A stretch of 36,120 nt of DNA, taken from positions 6,916-43,035 of the forward strand of contig CAMPET010000163.1 in NCBI GenBank assembly GCA_946803715.1, in the 5' to 3' direction. Origin of the DNA: Beroe ovata. Its lineage: Eukaryota; Ctenophora; Nuda; Beroida; Beroidae. Positions within the stretch are counted from its first letter, which is position 1. Each line of letters begins with the position of its first letter. Made by a program: the position numbers and the translations under genes. Under the pieces are notes generated by a model that saw only the letters and a program-made list of their open reading frames with translations, had not been told where the DNA came from and did not search any database. Positions 9,313 through 19,755 of the stretch are shown here, piece after piece.

Positions 9313-11934
9313 ATGGCACTGTCTCTGGAAATGATGATTGGCGAAGCAGTGGATCGATCAGAAACATACGCCGAGAGATTTGCACTCTTAATCAAACCTC
9401 ACGCAAAGGGACTTGCCAAGGTATGATTGGAGTGTCGATATCAATAATCAAATGCCTCCTGCGAGCTTATGTGTGGATGAATAATGCATAATAATTCATA
9501 AACCATCGAACCTGCTGATAATGAACAAACATTAGGGGAGGGTGAATAGTATATAGAACCCGCGAAACTATTTATAGCCAGTACAATTCAGCAGCTCGCT
9601 ATAGATCAAACAAAGCTCTAAGTAAGGCAAAATACAATGATTATACTCATTACTCTCGGTGAAAGAGCTTTTTTTCGTAATGAAGACTCATTCAAGTTTA
9701 GTGTATATGGATTCCCAGCCCAAATATATACCCACGATCGAGCATTTAATCGACACATTTCGCATATATAACTACACCGAAAATAATAAGCTGCTCACTC
9801 ACAGAGAGCTAATGTATTCGGTAGTACCCAAAAAGGCTCTCTTTATCTAACGCAGTAGGTACAGTATTAAGGCATGACCTTAGCAATATCAATATCATGG
9901 CACGAAATGCAAGAGTTACTGCTGGAGAACTTCGAATCCTCCTTCCGTGGAACTGTTCATATGTTCATGGAACTTTCAATTGTTTTAATAAAATCTACAT
10001 TTCAGTTTGGAATACTATTTTTCCATATTCTGATCTGCATTCTGATCCTTTGTAAGTTTACCCACGCCAGTCTTTTCATCGGCTACACTTTGGGAATCCC
10101 AGGAGAAGAAGGTACATACTGAATCAAACTTTCTTAATTCCTCATCGAAATAAAACCTCAAAATGTCAACCAAATAATCAGAAGTACTACACACAATACA
10201 TTTTCAGTGCCTTGCTTGAGGAACGACACCGATTTCCCAATGGAGGAGTTCAAGACGATAAGAACAAAAAACTTTGATCAGTGTTTCGCTAGGTGTAGGG
10301 AGCATAACACGGATCTTTCGAATTCGGATGATAAAAAATCACCTAAGTGCAAATCCGTGACATTCACTCACAATGTTAAACGGAAGGATGATAACTGTTT
10401 GTTGAAGGACAAGTATTTCCGTGAAGCAGATCTTATAGAGAAAGTGGGACATCAGACGAGGAATTACAATTGCGTCGACGGTAAGAAGTTAAAGCCGACA
10501 TATATTATTAACTAGATTTACACTGCGACAGAATGAACAATAACGAATGTTTGCACTCAGGTGATGAGAGTAGAAGGAATGCCTACCCAAAAAAAGCAAC
10601 TACTCTCATGACTCTGATTACACTGATCCTGCTGGTAACCCGAGTAGTGTCCCTGTTTTACGTGCTCCGTAGAAAGTGCATCTTGCCAGCATGCATCTCC
10701 CTAGCATTTCCACTTCTTGTAGCAGTAAGTAACCAGTAGTTTCAGATTAGTTCTTAAGACGACTTGGACTTTGGATAAGCCTAATCTTTCACTGAGATCA
10801 ATACTTTACAGTGATATTATCACGCTTTGAAATGAATTCCGAATTTGTGTATTATCACTCATCTTATTTCCTCGTCCCAACAGATCGTTGTCAAGTTGAA
10901 AACGATTCTATTGGAAAGTTCCTTCCGCATAGCATATGTTCCTCACCTTGTAATGTAAGTTGTCTACATCACGGCATATTGTTTATGGTTGCTATTAGAC
11001 CAACATTTGAGCAGTTATATTGCAAGATTGAAAGGGTGAGTGAGAAGCTCTGGAAGGAAATATAAGCGAATTTTTGCTTGCAGGGATCTCAGCTCAGTGG
11101 GTTGTTTGTTGATGGTCCTAGCAGATAGTATGGAAGAAAAGGACATGCATATAGTTGGCTTGCCAAGTTGGGGTGTGAACAAAAAGATGAGTTACATTAC
11201 TCTCATAGCAAGAATGAATGTGGTGTTCATCTTCTTAGCGGTGAGTGTCTTTCATTGAGTGTCACAGTTGTAGTAGGCTTGTAAGTATGAAGTCAATCAC
11301 TGAATTATGAGGCCAGGGTTTTACTCAAAGTCTTTCTAAAACCAATTATCGGCCCAGGCAACCTTCAGTTATGTTATCGGTTATCTCTATGGCCGGGATG
11401 GTATAAATTACTTCTCTTTCATCCACATAGCTGTAAGTTTTTTGGTATTTCTAATTTTCTGAATTTCCTTAATTTCATCCAATGATACGTTGATATTTCT
11501 AGGAACCTTAACATTCCATAGTCATTCATTGAATGGTATCCACTATCCATGAAAACTACATCTAACCCAGATTCTTGTTCCTGTTGTCGTGTCAGTGGTG
11601 GTGGGATACAAAACCAAGGTGATGTCGATCATCTTAGCAACATGGCTCACTCTCATATCTCTTTATGATTATCCATTCTACCTTCACATGTGGTCTAAAG
11701 GATTGACTTTCAGGTAACGTTTCAATTATCGATCAATCTGGATTTACATCGGTACACAGTGTGTACCGATGTAATTATACACCTCGAAGCATACACCTAT
11801 CATTCAAATCAATATATCCCAGGTTTTGGGTGGATGTCTGTTCGTTCGGAGTAAACTTGTCTGGTGTAGGATCACTCATCTACATCGCTATTTTAGGTAA
11901 CAAAAACTTCAATACGGACCTCACAATGGAGTAG
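9313..11934 (+). CDS. SURF4/Erv29-like ER cargo receptor with inserted PAN/apple domain (spliced)
   Basis: Reconstructed exons: 9313-9420, 10006-10111, 10208-10480, 10561-10724, 10884-10954, 11084-11240, 11358-11432, 11571-11713, 11823-11934. All introns are GT-AG and all phases agree, giving 402 residues (human SURF4 has 269). The ATG has an excellent context (CACCATGG). Family evidence: an N-terminal SETYAERF segment like the AEDFADQF region of SURF4; LLMVLADS plus a following VGLP, like LLLLLAESR and AGVP; and VVVGYKTK plus a hydrophobic stretch, like VAIGFKTK. SURF4 is a multi-pass ER membrane protein that loads soluble cargo into COPII vesicles. Residues 74-160 form a six-cysteine PAN/apple domain between the first two membrane segments, where SURF4 has only a short luminal loop. 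Odd points: the conserved first-helix TFLEDGIR motif is not evident, and the C-terminus (DLTME) lacks the dilysine retrieval signal. The first junction (9420/10006) is the weakest; an ATG at 9874 in the same frame is an alternative start. Confidence 0.65.
10208..10480 (+). other. Exon encoding the PAN/apple domain of the SURF4-like gene
   Basis: This phase 1-1 exon encodes about 91 residues with exactly six cysteines (C74, C97, C101, C119, C135, C160 of the model). That is the PAN/apple order, in which the family pairs C1-C6, C2-C5 and C3-C4. The flanking acceptor ATTTTCAG and donor GACG|GTAAGA are strong. Symmetric phase-1 boundaries are what exon shuffling of an extracellular module requires. 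PAN/apple domains bind proteins or carbohydrates and normally occur on secreted or surface proteins. If the exon were not spliced onward, the frame would stop after 11 more codons. Confidence 0.7.
11746..11772. repeat. 27-bp perfect palindrome inside an intron of the SURF4-like gene
   Basis: Two exact 13-bp arms (ACATCGGTACACA and its reverse complement) flank a single base. It lies in the 109-bp intron between the last two coding exons and would fold into a hairpin in the pre-mRNA. Confidence 0.9.
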
Positions 11935-13033
11935 CCAACTCAAAATTTCCGTAAAATAATGTGGTCGCATGACTGCTGCATGAAAGTAAGAGCTCCTCAT
12001 GGGGTTTAGTTTGTTCGCACTTTTTAAATGATGTAATGGAAGAACCTCACATAATATATGCAGGTTTTAAAATCATAACCACCCTACCATAATCTGCGGT
12101 ACCTTGTTCGTAGAATAACAAGGAACATGCTCTTTTTCGTCGGCAGCTGTACTGCGCACACAGCTTTCCATTCTGATGACTCCGTGTTGAACTCGCTTTA
12201 CACACCCAACGATATTATTGGATGTTGGAGTGTGTGTAAATCTCCAGCATCGTTCATTGTTGCCCAATTGAGTTAATGTATCACCCGTGGATATACTCAC
12301 ATGTGGCACATTGTCTTATTGTTGTATCTATCCCAGAGTGATTCAATGAATTATCCTCTGCTCTCTTGATTCGTTCTGCGTTTTCTGCTCGAGAATAATA
12401 ACTCCACCTCAAGTAACCTACCAGTTTTACCTTCAGCTGGCCACACAATGCACATTGACACACACATATTGACTTACACATGGACAGCATTCATATTGTA
12501 TACCAGTCACGTCTCAGCAAAAACCATCTCATAGCCAACTTCCTTGTCCAATGTTCATATTATTATGTTCTCACAATTGCAATTATAGTTCAGAAATGCC
12601 GCACTCTGTATCGCTAGACTGGTCATCATAACGCTGCAACGCGCTATAGCTCTCCTATACCACCAGCTGCTCCCACCAACTGTATCATTAGGACATTGGT
12701 CACTAGTGACTGGCAGTCCACGGTGGTCACATTGAGCCGCTACAATCTAATTAACGTCGTTATGAGTGTTAACATATTCAATGCCGCGTCACAGTCTAAC
12801 AGGGTTTTCGATTGATCCATTTTTCGATTGATCCATTTCGGGCAAACGATGCATTTTCTACATTATCCTTTTAGCTGCAAGGGCCACACGGGGCTTACTG
12901 TTCGTGAACATATTTTGACCCAAAAAAACGCGTGTCATAGCTGTGGTAGTAACTAGTTATGACTTTAGATCATGTAGCCATCGCATAGCAAGATTTGCTC
13001 AATATATTTTCAGGTCGATGAGTCGTAGTGTAT
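11935..13033. other. Intergenic; 3' flank of the SURF4-like gene and 5' flank of the aminopeptidase
   Basis: Two overlapping minus-strand ORFs (78 and 69 codons) show no family signature. A 16-17-bp tandem duplication (TTCGATTGATCCATTT) lies near 12808-12840. A 3' splice-site-like ATATATTTTCAG ends at 13013, just before the aminopeptidase start. Confidence 0.5.
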
Positions 13034-15682
13034 ATGAAACTCGATATTTTCGCCACATTATGTTTGCTTATGTTGGCATCACTGGCGAAATCACAGCAAC
13101 TCCCATCAACCATTGTTCCAAATCATTACGATCTTCTCATCGACACAGATATTGATTCTTGGACATACGATGGGGCCGTTAACATATCCGTATCAATAAC
13201 AGCCACTGTATCGGACATCAGTCTGTACTATGCTGAGAGTGTCTCTATTGAGACTATGGAGCTCTGCAGTGACCCTTGCCTGGAACCCAGAAGTATGGCT
13301 TTGATCAGTTCTCAGACCCGTGACCTAGATGACTTGGTGGTTTTCACACTTGTCGAACCATTGCAATCTGGCGAGTATATCATCAGAAGCAAATTCAGTG
13401 GTAATGTCTCTTCAAACATGGTGGGATACTTCCAAACAGGATATCAAGTTGAGCATCCATTCTTAGGAACTACCACTTTTGTCAAAATGACGGCAACCCA
13501 TCTATCCCCAGACAAAGCAAGAACTGTCTTCCCGTGCTTCGATGAACCTCACTTTCGAGCGAAATTCACACTAACTCTCATACATCCTGCAGACCAAACT
13601 GTCACCTCAAACATGCCCATCGACCATGATGAATTTCTAGGCGGTGATCGGAAGTTGACAAGGTTCCAAACCTCTCCGAAGATGTCAACATATCTACTAG
13701 CGTGGGTGCAGCACAACTTTGTGTACGGTCCAAGAACTGTCCTTACCCCAGCTGGAGCGGTGAAATTGAGACACTTTATCCCCCGAGAGAGTGACAGGGA
13801 ATTGACAACCAGGGTCATGGATAAACTTGATCTTCTAGCGGGCTGCTTGAAATTTTTCAACGAGTTCTTCGACATCGCTTTCCCTCTACCTAAGCTAGAT
13901 CTCATCGGTATACCAAACTACATGTTTGGTGGGATGGAACATTGGGGTATTATTACAGTCAGTCTTGAAACAGCCACTTCTAAAAAAGAAATGCGATTTG
14001 GAGACTTGGAATTTTCATTCAGGAACCTGATAGCGCACGAGATATCACATATGTGGTTCGGAAATCTTGTCACAATGGAATGGTGGGATGACATATGGTT
14101 GAAAGAGGGCATGGCCTCGCTACTCTCCCTCTCCTGTGTTGATAGTATTTTTGATGATGTCGACACGAGGGACTGGCACATGCTCAAAAACTGGCATCCT
14201 GCCATGTTGGCTGACCAGGAAGCTAACTCCCACCCTGTTAGGATAGCAGTAGAATCTGACGTCACGACAACGTTCAACACGATTGCGTACCGCAAGGGAG
14301 CTTCTGTTTTGGCTATGGTGAGATTCATGCTAGGGGAGAAGTTGTTCAGCACAGGGATAAATAATTTCCTGAAAAGATACCAATACTCCACTGCAACTTA
14401 CAACGACTTGGTTACGAGTATCACTGAAAATTCCCACGATCGGAAACCCATCAGAGATTCGATGGACTCATTCATTTTTCAAAAGAATTACCCCTTGATT
14501 TCGGTTGAGAGAATTTCACCGAACGAAATCAAATTAACACAATCACGATGTGTGAAAAGAAGCAACTCAACGAATCTGCATTGGACAGTTCCCATTGAAA
14601 TATATGGCCTTAGAGATGGCAAATTTGCCAATATTCTAACCACGCCTTATCTCATGATGACAGGTAAAACAATGAATATCAAGCTCGAGTACGGAGATTT
14701 TGAAATTATAAAACTAAACTCCGACGGGAAGGTAATGTATGTGACTCAGTATCCCGGGGAGAACTTGATCAAACTTGTAGAACTTGCCAAGTTACCGAAC
14801 TCTCCACTGAATCACCGGGAGAGGGCTCATCTCATCTGTGACATATTCCATGCTGCTGGAATCAATCTTCTCCCTTACAGCTCGGCATTGGAGCACGTCT
14901 CATTCCTAGCCACAGAAACTCACTTCTTACCACTGAGAGTAGCTCTAAACTTCTTCCAGGATCTTACCACTAAAATAGATGAGAGCTTAGGTGATTGTCT
15001 GCGAGGATACATCTCCGAAATCCTTCAATCACAACTTAAGATACTCGACCGAGGAGGTCTGAGCCCGATAGAGATGGAAATGATCATAGAAACATTGAAT
15101 CAGTACGGAGCCTTGGTAGCCAAACATAAAGGGGATAAGAAGACCGGACTTAACAACACACAATTGTCTCACCTAAGGAAATATCGATTAATGTCGGAAG
15201 ATGAGCGCTCCTCACATGGTATCTTGTTCGAGACATCAAAAGCCGAGGAAGTCGATATGATTGGTCGCGAGCTTATTCATTTTCCGTCTGCAGAGCCGAG
15301 TAAAGACATCATACAGTTTCTAACCACATACAGCACATCAAATCCAGAATCTGTTTGGAACTTCTTCAGGGAGAATTTTGACTACGTTCATGAGAATTGT
15401 GGCCACATTCAGTTCGCCTACCCGGGAGCGTTGAAGGCCATGATCAGTAATCAGAGAGATGAACAGAATGTAGCCGAAATTGAAAAGTTTTTCGCTGTTC
15501 ACCCTGGGGGAGCCGGGTCCTTAGCCATCGGGGAGGGCTTGGAGGAAGCGCACGATAGAATAGACTTCAGAGCGGAGTCAACATCCATGTTACAGGATTA
15601 TCTAGTCGGAAAGGGATACTGTGATACCACGCTGCTATCAAAAAATAGGGAGATCGTAGGCGAAAACTTGGGGTTTACGTAG
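13034..15682 (+). CDS. Secreted M1-family zinc aminopeptidase (aminopeptidase N/ERAP type), intronless
   Basis: This single open frame of 882 residues starts at the ATG at 13034, which gives a signal peptide (KLDIFATLCLLMLASLAKS). The catalytic domain is complete: zinc motif HEISH at 335-339, third ligand Glu358 after the canonical 18 residues (WLKEG), and transition-state Tyr419 in AYRKG. The substrate-binding exopeptidase motif, normally GAMEN, reads GGMEH at 299-303. The C-terminal half is a helical ERAP1_C-like region. Known M1 enzymes remove N-terminal residues from peptides. Many are membrane-anchored, but here I see neither a signal anchor nor a C-terminal GPI tail, so I infer secretion or luminal residence. 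The frame is free of introns over 2.65 kb, unlike the neighbouring spliced genes. An upstream out-of-frame ATG at 13018 begins a short overlapping frame. Confidence 0.93.
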   Translation: MKLDIFATLCLLMLASLAKSQQLPSTIVPNHYDLLIDTDIDSWTYDGAVNISVSITATVSDISLYYAESVSIETMELCSDPCLEPRSMALISSQTRDLDDLVVFTLVEPLQSGEYIIRSKFSGNVSSNMVGYFQTGYQVEHPFLGTTTFVKMTATHLSPDKARTVFPCFDEPHFRAKFTLTLIHPADQTVTSNMPIDHDEFLGGDRKLTRFQTSPKMSTYLLAWVQHNFVYGPRTVLTPAGAVKLRHFIPRESDRELTTRVMDKLDLLAGCLKFFNEFFDIAFPLPKLDLIGIPNYMFGGMEHWGIITVSLETATSKKEMRFGDLEFSFRNLIAHEISHMWFGNLVTMEWWDDIWLKEGMASLLSLSCVDSIFDDVDTRDWHMLKNWHPAMLADQEANSHPVRIAVESDVTTTFNTIAYRKGASVLAMVRFMLGEKLFSTGINNFLKRYQYSTATYNDLVTSITENSHDRKPIRDSMDSFIFQKNYPLISVERISPNEIKLTQSRCVKRSNSTNLHWTVPIEIYGLRDGKFANILTTPYLMMTGKTMNIKLEYGDFEIIKLNSDGKVMYVTQYPGENLIKLVELAKLPNSPLNHRERAHLICDIFHAAGINLLPYSSALEHVSFLATETHFLPLRVALNFFQDLTTKIDESLGDCLRGYISEILQSQLKILDRGGLSPIEMEMIIETLNQYGALVAKHKGDKKTGLNNTQLSHLRKYRLMSEDERSSHGILFETSKAEEVDMIGRELIHFPSAEPSKDIIQFLTTYSTSNPESVWNFFRENFDYVHENCGHIQFAYPGALKAMISNQRDEQNVAEIEKFFAVHPGGAGSLAIGEGLEEAHDRIDFRAESTSMLQDYLVGKGYCDTTLLSKNREIVGENLGFT

Positions 15683-17785
15683 GCGGTGAAATGATGAGTT
15701 AATAACATTATAAAACTACATCTTTGATGCATTGTGCTAGAAAATTTTTGTCTGATTTCAATTTGTCTCCACTAACTATTACCCAAAAACCATCACAAAC
15801 GATCATGTCACCACACACTGCACAGGACAAGTACTTCCAGTACTTTAAAGTGCATGACATCATACTTCATTGGTCTAGATATTTTGCTAAATAACATTCC
15901 TGCAATAACCAACATACCTGATAGATGCAGCAGATACAGCAACTGTTGCTCATTTCCGTCAATAATAACCACTGTTTCACTCAGGTGCCGGTGCTTACAG
16001 CATCGACCATGTGAAGAGGCAGTAGACGGGTATCTCAGATTTCTGAAATAGATTAAGTTACTAAGTAAGAGATACCTATGTTAGTATTTAATAAGTTAGA
16101 ATTTAGCTAGATAGATGTTATAATTGGGAATTAAAGTGGGATCAGCGGGTTTGTTACCAACAACGACCTGATCTAGAAACAATCTCTCAGATAGCGCGTT
16201 TTTTGAATTTTGTTATGCAGTAGTGAGAATTTAAGTTATATGCAGATATATATCATATTCACCTCTTTTAATTCTATCTATCCGATAACTTGAATATTTA
16301 TTGTAGCTACTTCAGTGATTTCAGGTCGCTTCTTTTGGTTTATTGAATGAATGGGTAGAAATCTCTTGAAAATAGCTATTGATTCATGGTCATTGGCCAA
16401 AGTCCCAACCTGAGCAAGTACTTATCATTTTGCCACACCCATCTATGATAAGGAGCCTACAATTAGCCAAAAAAACCTGTCCCTTATGGTACAGAATTCC
16501 GATAGCCAGGTGAATTACGGGGGAAATGGACCGTTTGGGATATGGCATATCTGGTGTTCTGGGAAATGTGGCAGTCTGATTGAAAATCAAAGCATTGCAG
16601 TCGCATTCAAAAAACGAATCAGGGATATGGTGAAAGTTAGAACGCTCTCAGATCACATCAAGTAAGATATCATCGTTCCTCTAATTCAATTTAATTTCGT
16701 TGTGTAATTCAATTTAACCTCTAGAGACAAAATTTTGCGTTGACGCCAATTACTCGACCTACCTATTCGCCTAGACAAAATTTTCTGATTAGGAAATACT
16801 TATCAAAATGTTGAATTCATCAAACTGCATTGGCTCGATTTTGATTAGGTATAGGTGACAAACTCGTTTTTGTCAAATACAAATGTCTAATTTTTTGCAT
16901 ACCGTATGCCTTTGCGAAATAATTAGAGATCAATTACTGTGCACGCAATTAATCCAAAACCATTGCTGACCAGATGTCTCAATTTGGAGATGTCTTTAAA
17001 TTCGAAGTAGCATACTTTCAGCCAATATTTTGATCATGTGCCCACTAAATATGGTTTTGAATTATGGTTTTATAGACCCCATTGCAATTCTATTCCCATT
17101 CATGGAATATTTGGCAGTTTTAACTTATCATCCTCACAATTTGAATTGTTTGGTCATTTGGCACCCTTGGTTTTTGGTAAAATGGAATATGCCGTTTCGG
17201 GTTTCCCCAAAAGATGTGTGTACCATTCCATCAATAATTTTGAAATTGCTATTTCAAAATGGTATACCTACCTGCTTTTTTTCTCAACCGTTCATCAGCT
17301 TACCCATAAACTTGCTAAATCATCGCAAATAACCGTAATCTAAAGAAAAATCTGATCATGAAATGTCGTTAAATCTAGGTATGCCATAACTCCCCTACTT
17401 AGTTCCGATACCTACTTAGTTGAATCGCCGGGGTATCAATAGAGATATGGCCTCTGGGCGCCTCCTGTGAGGTGTGTATCTTAGCAGATGTATGAAGTTC
17501 CCTTCACAATTTAACCGGATTCGATTACATCCTCTCACCTAATTAGTGATAATCGCATCTAATCATCAATGGTCGTCCTTGGCGGGGGTCCGTATCTTCT
17601 GTTTCCGTATCTCTGTTCATGTTTCTCGATACTGTTTCATATTTTATACCTTGTCATTCTGAAGTTTTGGAGATTCTGAATACTGGTTAATATTTTGTAT
17701 GTACCAACCTATATAGACTCAAATACAATAATTGAGAAATTGGTGCCATCGACTCGCTTCCTACAGGTGGTGTGAGAGGGAAGCC
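15683..17785. other. Intergenic, AT-rich; no supported gene
   Basis: There are a few ORFs of 60-101 codons, two of them overlapping at 17030-17343 in different frames, none with a recognisable domain. A possible poly(A) signal ATTAAA for the aminopeptidase lies near 16131. A 3' splice-site-like CTTCCTACAG ends at 17766, just upstream of the esterase start. Confidence 0.5.
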
Positions 17786-19471
17786 ATGTTTCAGACCACC
17801 AACTTACCACTAATTCTGCTCGCGGCAACTATACTCGCAATACATTCCCTCCCAGCCCGAAATCTCACAGTTCTTACACCCTGTGGTGAAGTGACGGGCT
17901 CAATCTCCACGTCTGCTTCACGATCTATTGCGGAGTTTCACAACATACCGTACGCGGAACCGCCAGTCGGGAGACTCCGGTTTTCTCCCCCGAGACGTTA
18001 CCACGGAAACAACCGCTGGTCCCGTCGAGTTGACGCATCCCAGGATAAAGTGATCAAATGTGTACAGGGAGGGGTATTGAAACCAGTATCGGGAACAGAG
18101 GACTGCCTTGTCTTGACTATTCGATCTCCAGATGTGACGACTCCCAGACCCGTTCTGGTTTGGATACACGGAGGCGGACTTTCAGTAAACTACTGCTGTG
18201 AGCGGGGATATACGTTTGATGCACACCTCACGGATACAATGGATGTCGTCATCGTTAGCATTAACTACAGGCTCGGATTCCTGGGTTTCCAGTCAATAGA
18301 GCAACTGAGCGATGGAGAAAGACGTGGAAATTTGACCCCAAACAACGGTCTACGGGACATGATAGAGGCCCTGCATTGGATACAGGAAAATATTGCTCAT
18401 TTTGGAGGGGACCCCCTCGCGGTGACATTGCTGGGACACAGCGCCGGAGCATCAGCGACACTGGCGCTCATTGCTTCGCCCCTCGCAACCAACACATTCC
18501 ATAGAGTCATGGCACTTTCACCAGCAACGGAAATGAGACTAAATTCCAGCGAGGGAAGTGTGTATCAGGAGATGCTGTACGATGCTGTCAGACGATCAGG
18601 TTGCGATGTGGCGAGCAACATACGACAGTGTCTCTTGCAGCTACCGGCAGAGGTCTTCACATCGTACAGAGACTTCAACCCGTCGGGAAAACTCGCTTTC
18701 TACAATTTCAATGGTTACTTTGACTTCCCTAACAATCACACTGCTGAAGCTGACTTCGCAGGTTGGCTATTAACCGACGAAGAGGTTGTTCCTTTACCCC
18801 CGAGACAACTATATAAGATGCAGGAAACGTATCTGTTCGGAACGACATCACCAATATCGACCATGGAGGTGCTGATATCAAACACACTGCATGAAAACAG
18901 CTACGCGTCCATGTTCTATCAATATAACATCATAACGGACTATGACACCCTCAACAATACTCTGAAGGATGTCATACCGCGAGTTACACCAAGCTCAGTG
19001 GACGATGTTATGACTATGATCTATGAGGAATACGGATCCCTTTCCCCACAATCGATCTGGGACATGCTCGTCACCGACATCAGATCAACTTGCCCAACCA
19101 ACGAGCTGGCAGCAGCTATGTCGCAGAGCTCACACCATAATATCTACAGGCTGCTTGTGGACGCCTCCCCCAACAACATTCCGCCATTTCACGGTATAGA
19201 CGCGGAGATCCTTTTCGGTTACGTGTTTACAAGTCCTGTTGCTGACACCAGTGGGGAAGTGTTCCGAAATCTGAGACACGCCATGGTGGACCTCATTGCT
19301 GATTTTGTCAAATTCGGTGTTCCCAGCAGACAAACATTCCCGCCCACCACCATGAGACTGAGCAATTCTGGACCAGATGTCTCCCTTGACATAGGAACTG
19401 ACATACCTAGAGAGAAAATCTGTGAGAGACTCCGAAGTTTAGGCTTGTCGGGATATGGATGGCAAAACTGA
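17786..19471 (+). CDS. Secreted carboxylesterase/cholinesterase-like alpha/beta hydrolase, intronless
   Basis: This 561-residue type-B carboxylesterase starts at the ATG at 17786, which yields a signal peptide ending near AIHSLPA. Family hallmarks occur in order: IPYAEPPVGRLRF near the N-terminus, EDCLVL, oxyanion-hole HGGGL, and the nucleophile elbow GHSAG at 217-221 with Ser219. The probable acid is Glu370 in HENSY and the probable base is His469 in PFHGIDAEILFG, so the triad looks intact and the enzyme should hydrolyse carboxylic esters. Differences from acetylcholinesterase are HGGGL for HGGGF and GHSAG for GESAG. There is no C-terminal tetramerisation helix or GPI tail, so a general secreted esterase is more likely than a true acetylcholinesterase. 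The gene has no introns and converges tail to tail with the minus-strand gene ending at 19752. Confidence 0.92.
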   Translation: MFQTTNLPLILLAATILAIHSLPARNLTVLTPCGEVTGSISTSASRSIAEFHNIPYAEPPVGRLRFSPPRRYHGNNRWSRRVDASQDKVIKCVQGGVLKPVSGTEDCLVLTIRSPDVTTPRPVLVWIHGGGLSVNYCCERGYTFDAHLTDTMDVVIVSINYRLGFLGFQSIEQLSDGERRGNLTPNNGLRDMIEALHWIQENIAHFGGDPLAVTLLGHSAGASATLALIASPLATNTFHRVMALSPATEMRLNSSEGSVYQEMLYDAVRRSGCDVASNIRQCLLQLPAEVFTSYRDFNPSGKLAFYNFNGYFDFPNNHTAEADFAGWLLTDEEVVPLPPRQLYKMQETYLFGTTSPISTMEVLISNTLHENSYASMFYQYNIITDYDTLNNTLKDVIPRVTPSSVDDVMTMIYEEYGSLSPQSIWDMLVTDIRSTCPTNELAAAMSQSSHHNIYRLLVDASPNNIPPFHGIDAEILFGYVFTSPVADTSGEVFRNLRHAMVDLIADFVKFGVPSRQTFPPTTMRLSNSGPDVSLDIGTDIPREKICERLRSLGLSGYGWQN

Positions 19472-19688
19472 ATCAAAACCAGAGAAGCATAGTATAGATT
19501 CCGTTGTAGCAAATATCTTTGATATGAACAATAATGTTATAAACAGCACAAAATATCATGAATCATTCATCTTTCCGTGAATGCCTGTGAAATTATCAAT
19601 CCCACATTTCCATTTTTAAACATTAACAAAAACAAGTTCAGAGTGTCCCTCCTTACCAAAATCAAACGTAGGCTACAGAGGGAGCCAT

Positions 19689-19755
19689 CAATCTTCCGAA
19701 CATCTTCCGAACGGTATCGCGTTGTATTTTCCGAACGATATCGCGATGTATTCAC
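19689..19755. repeat. Short imperfect tandem duplication
   Basis: The motif CCGAAC plus a TATCGCG-containing stretch is repeated in near-identical form (about 25-bp period). It lies between the convergent 3' ends of the esterase and the minus-strand gene. Confidence 0.6.

Noticed and set aside
9874-10122. ATG at 9874 as the start of the SURF4-like gene
   Set aside because: The frame is open and it remains possible, but the exon at 9313-9420 has a better start context and matches the SURF4 N-terminus, and a good acceptor at 10003-10005 joins it in phase.
10955-11035. A 44-nt intron (10955-10998) followed by a mini-exon 10999-11035
   Set aside because: The resulting phase leads to a stop in the next exon; skipping it (intron 10955-11083) keeps frame and continues the SURF4-like sequence.
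12073-12490. Two overlapping minus-strand ORFs
   Set aside because: Short, no domain, no splice support and atypical composition.
13549-14391. Minus-strand ORFs of 118 and 157 codons
   Set aside because: They are antisense shadows of the aminopeptidase catalytic domain, which is unmistakable on the plus strand.
17030-17343. Two overlapping plus-strand ORFs of about 100 codons
   Set aside because: Different frames of the same AT-rich sequence, no recognisable domain, and neither has a convincing exon structure.
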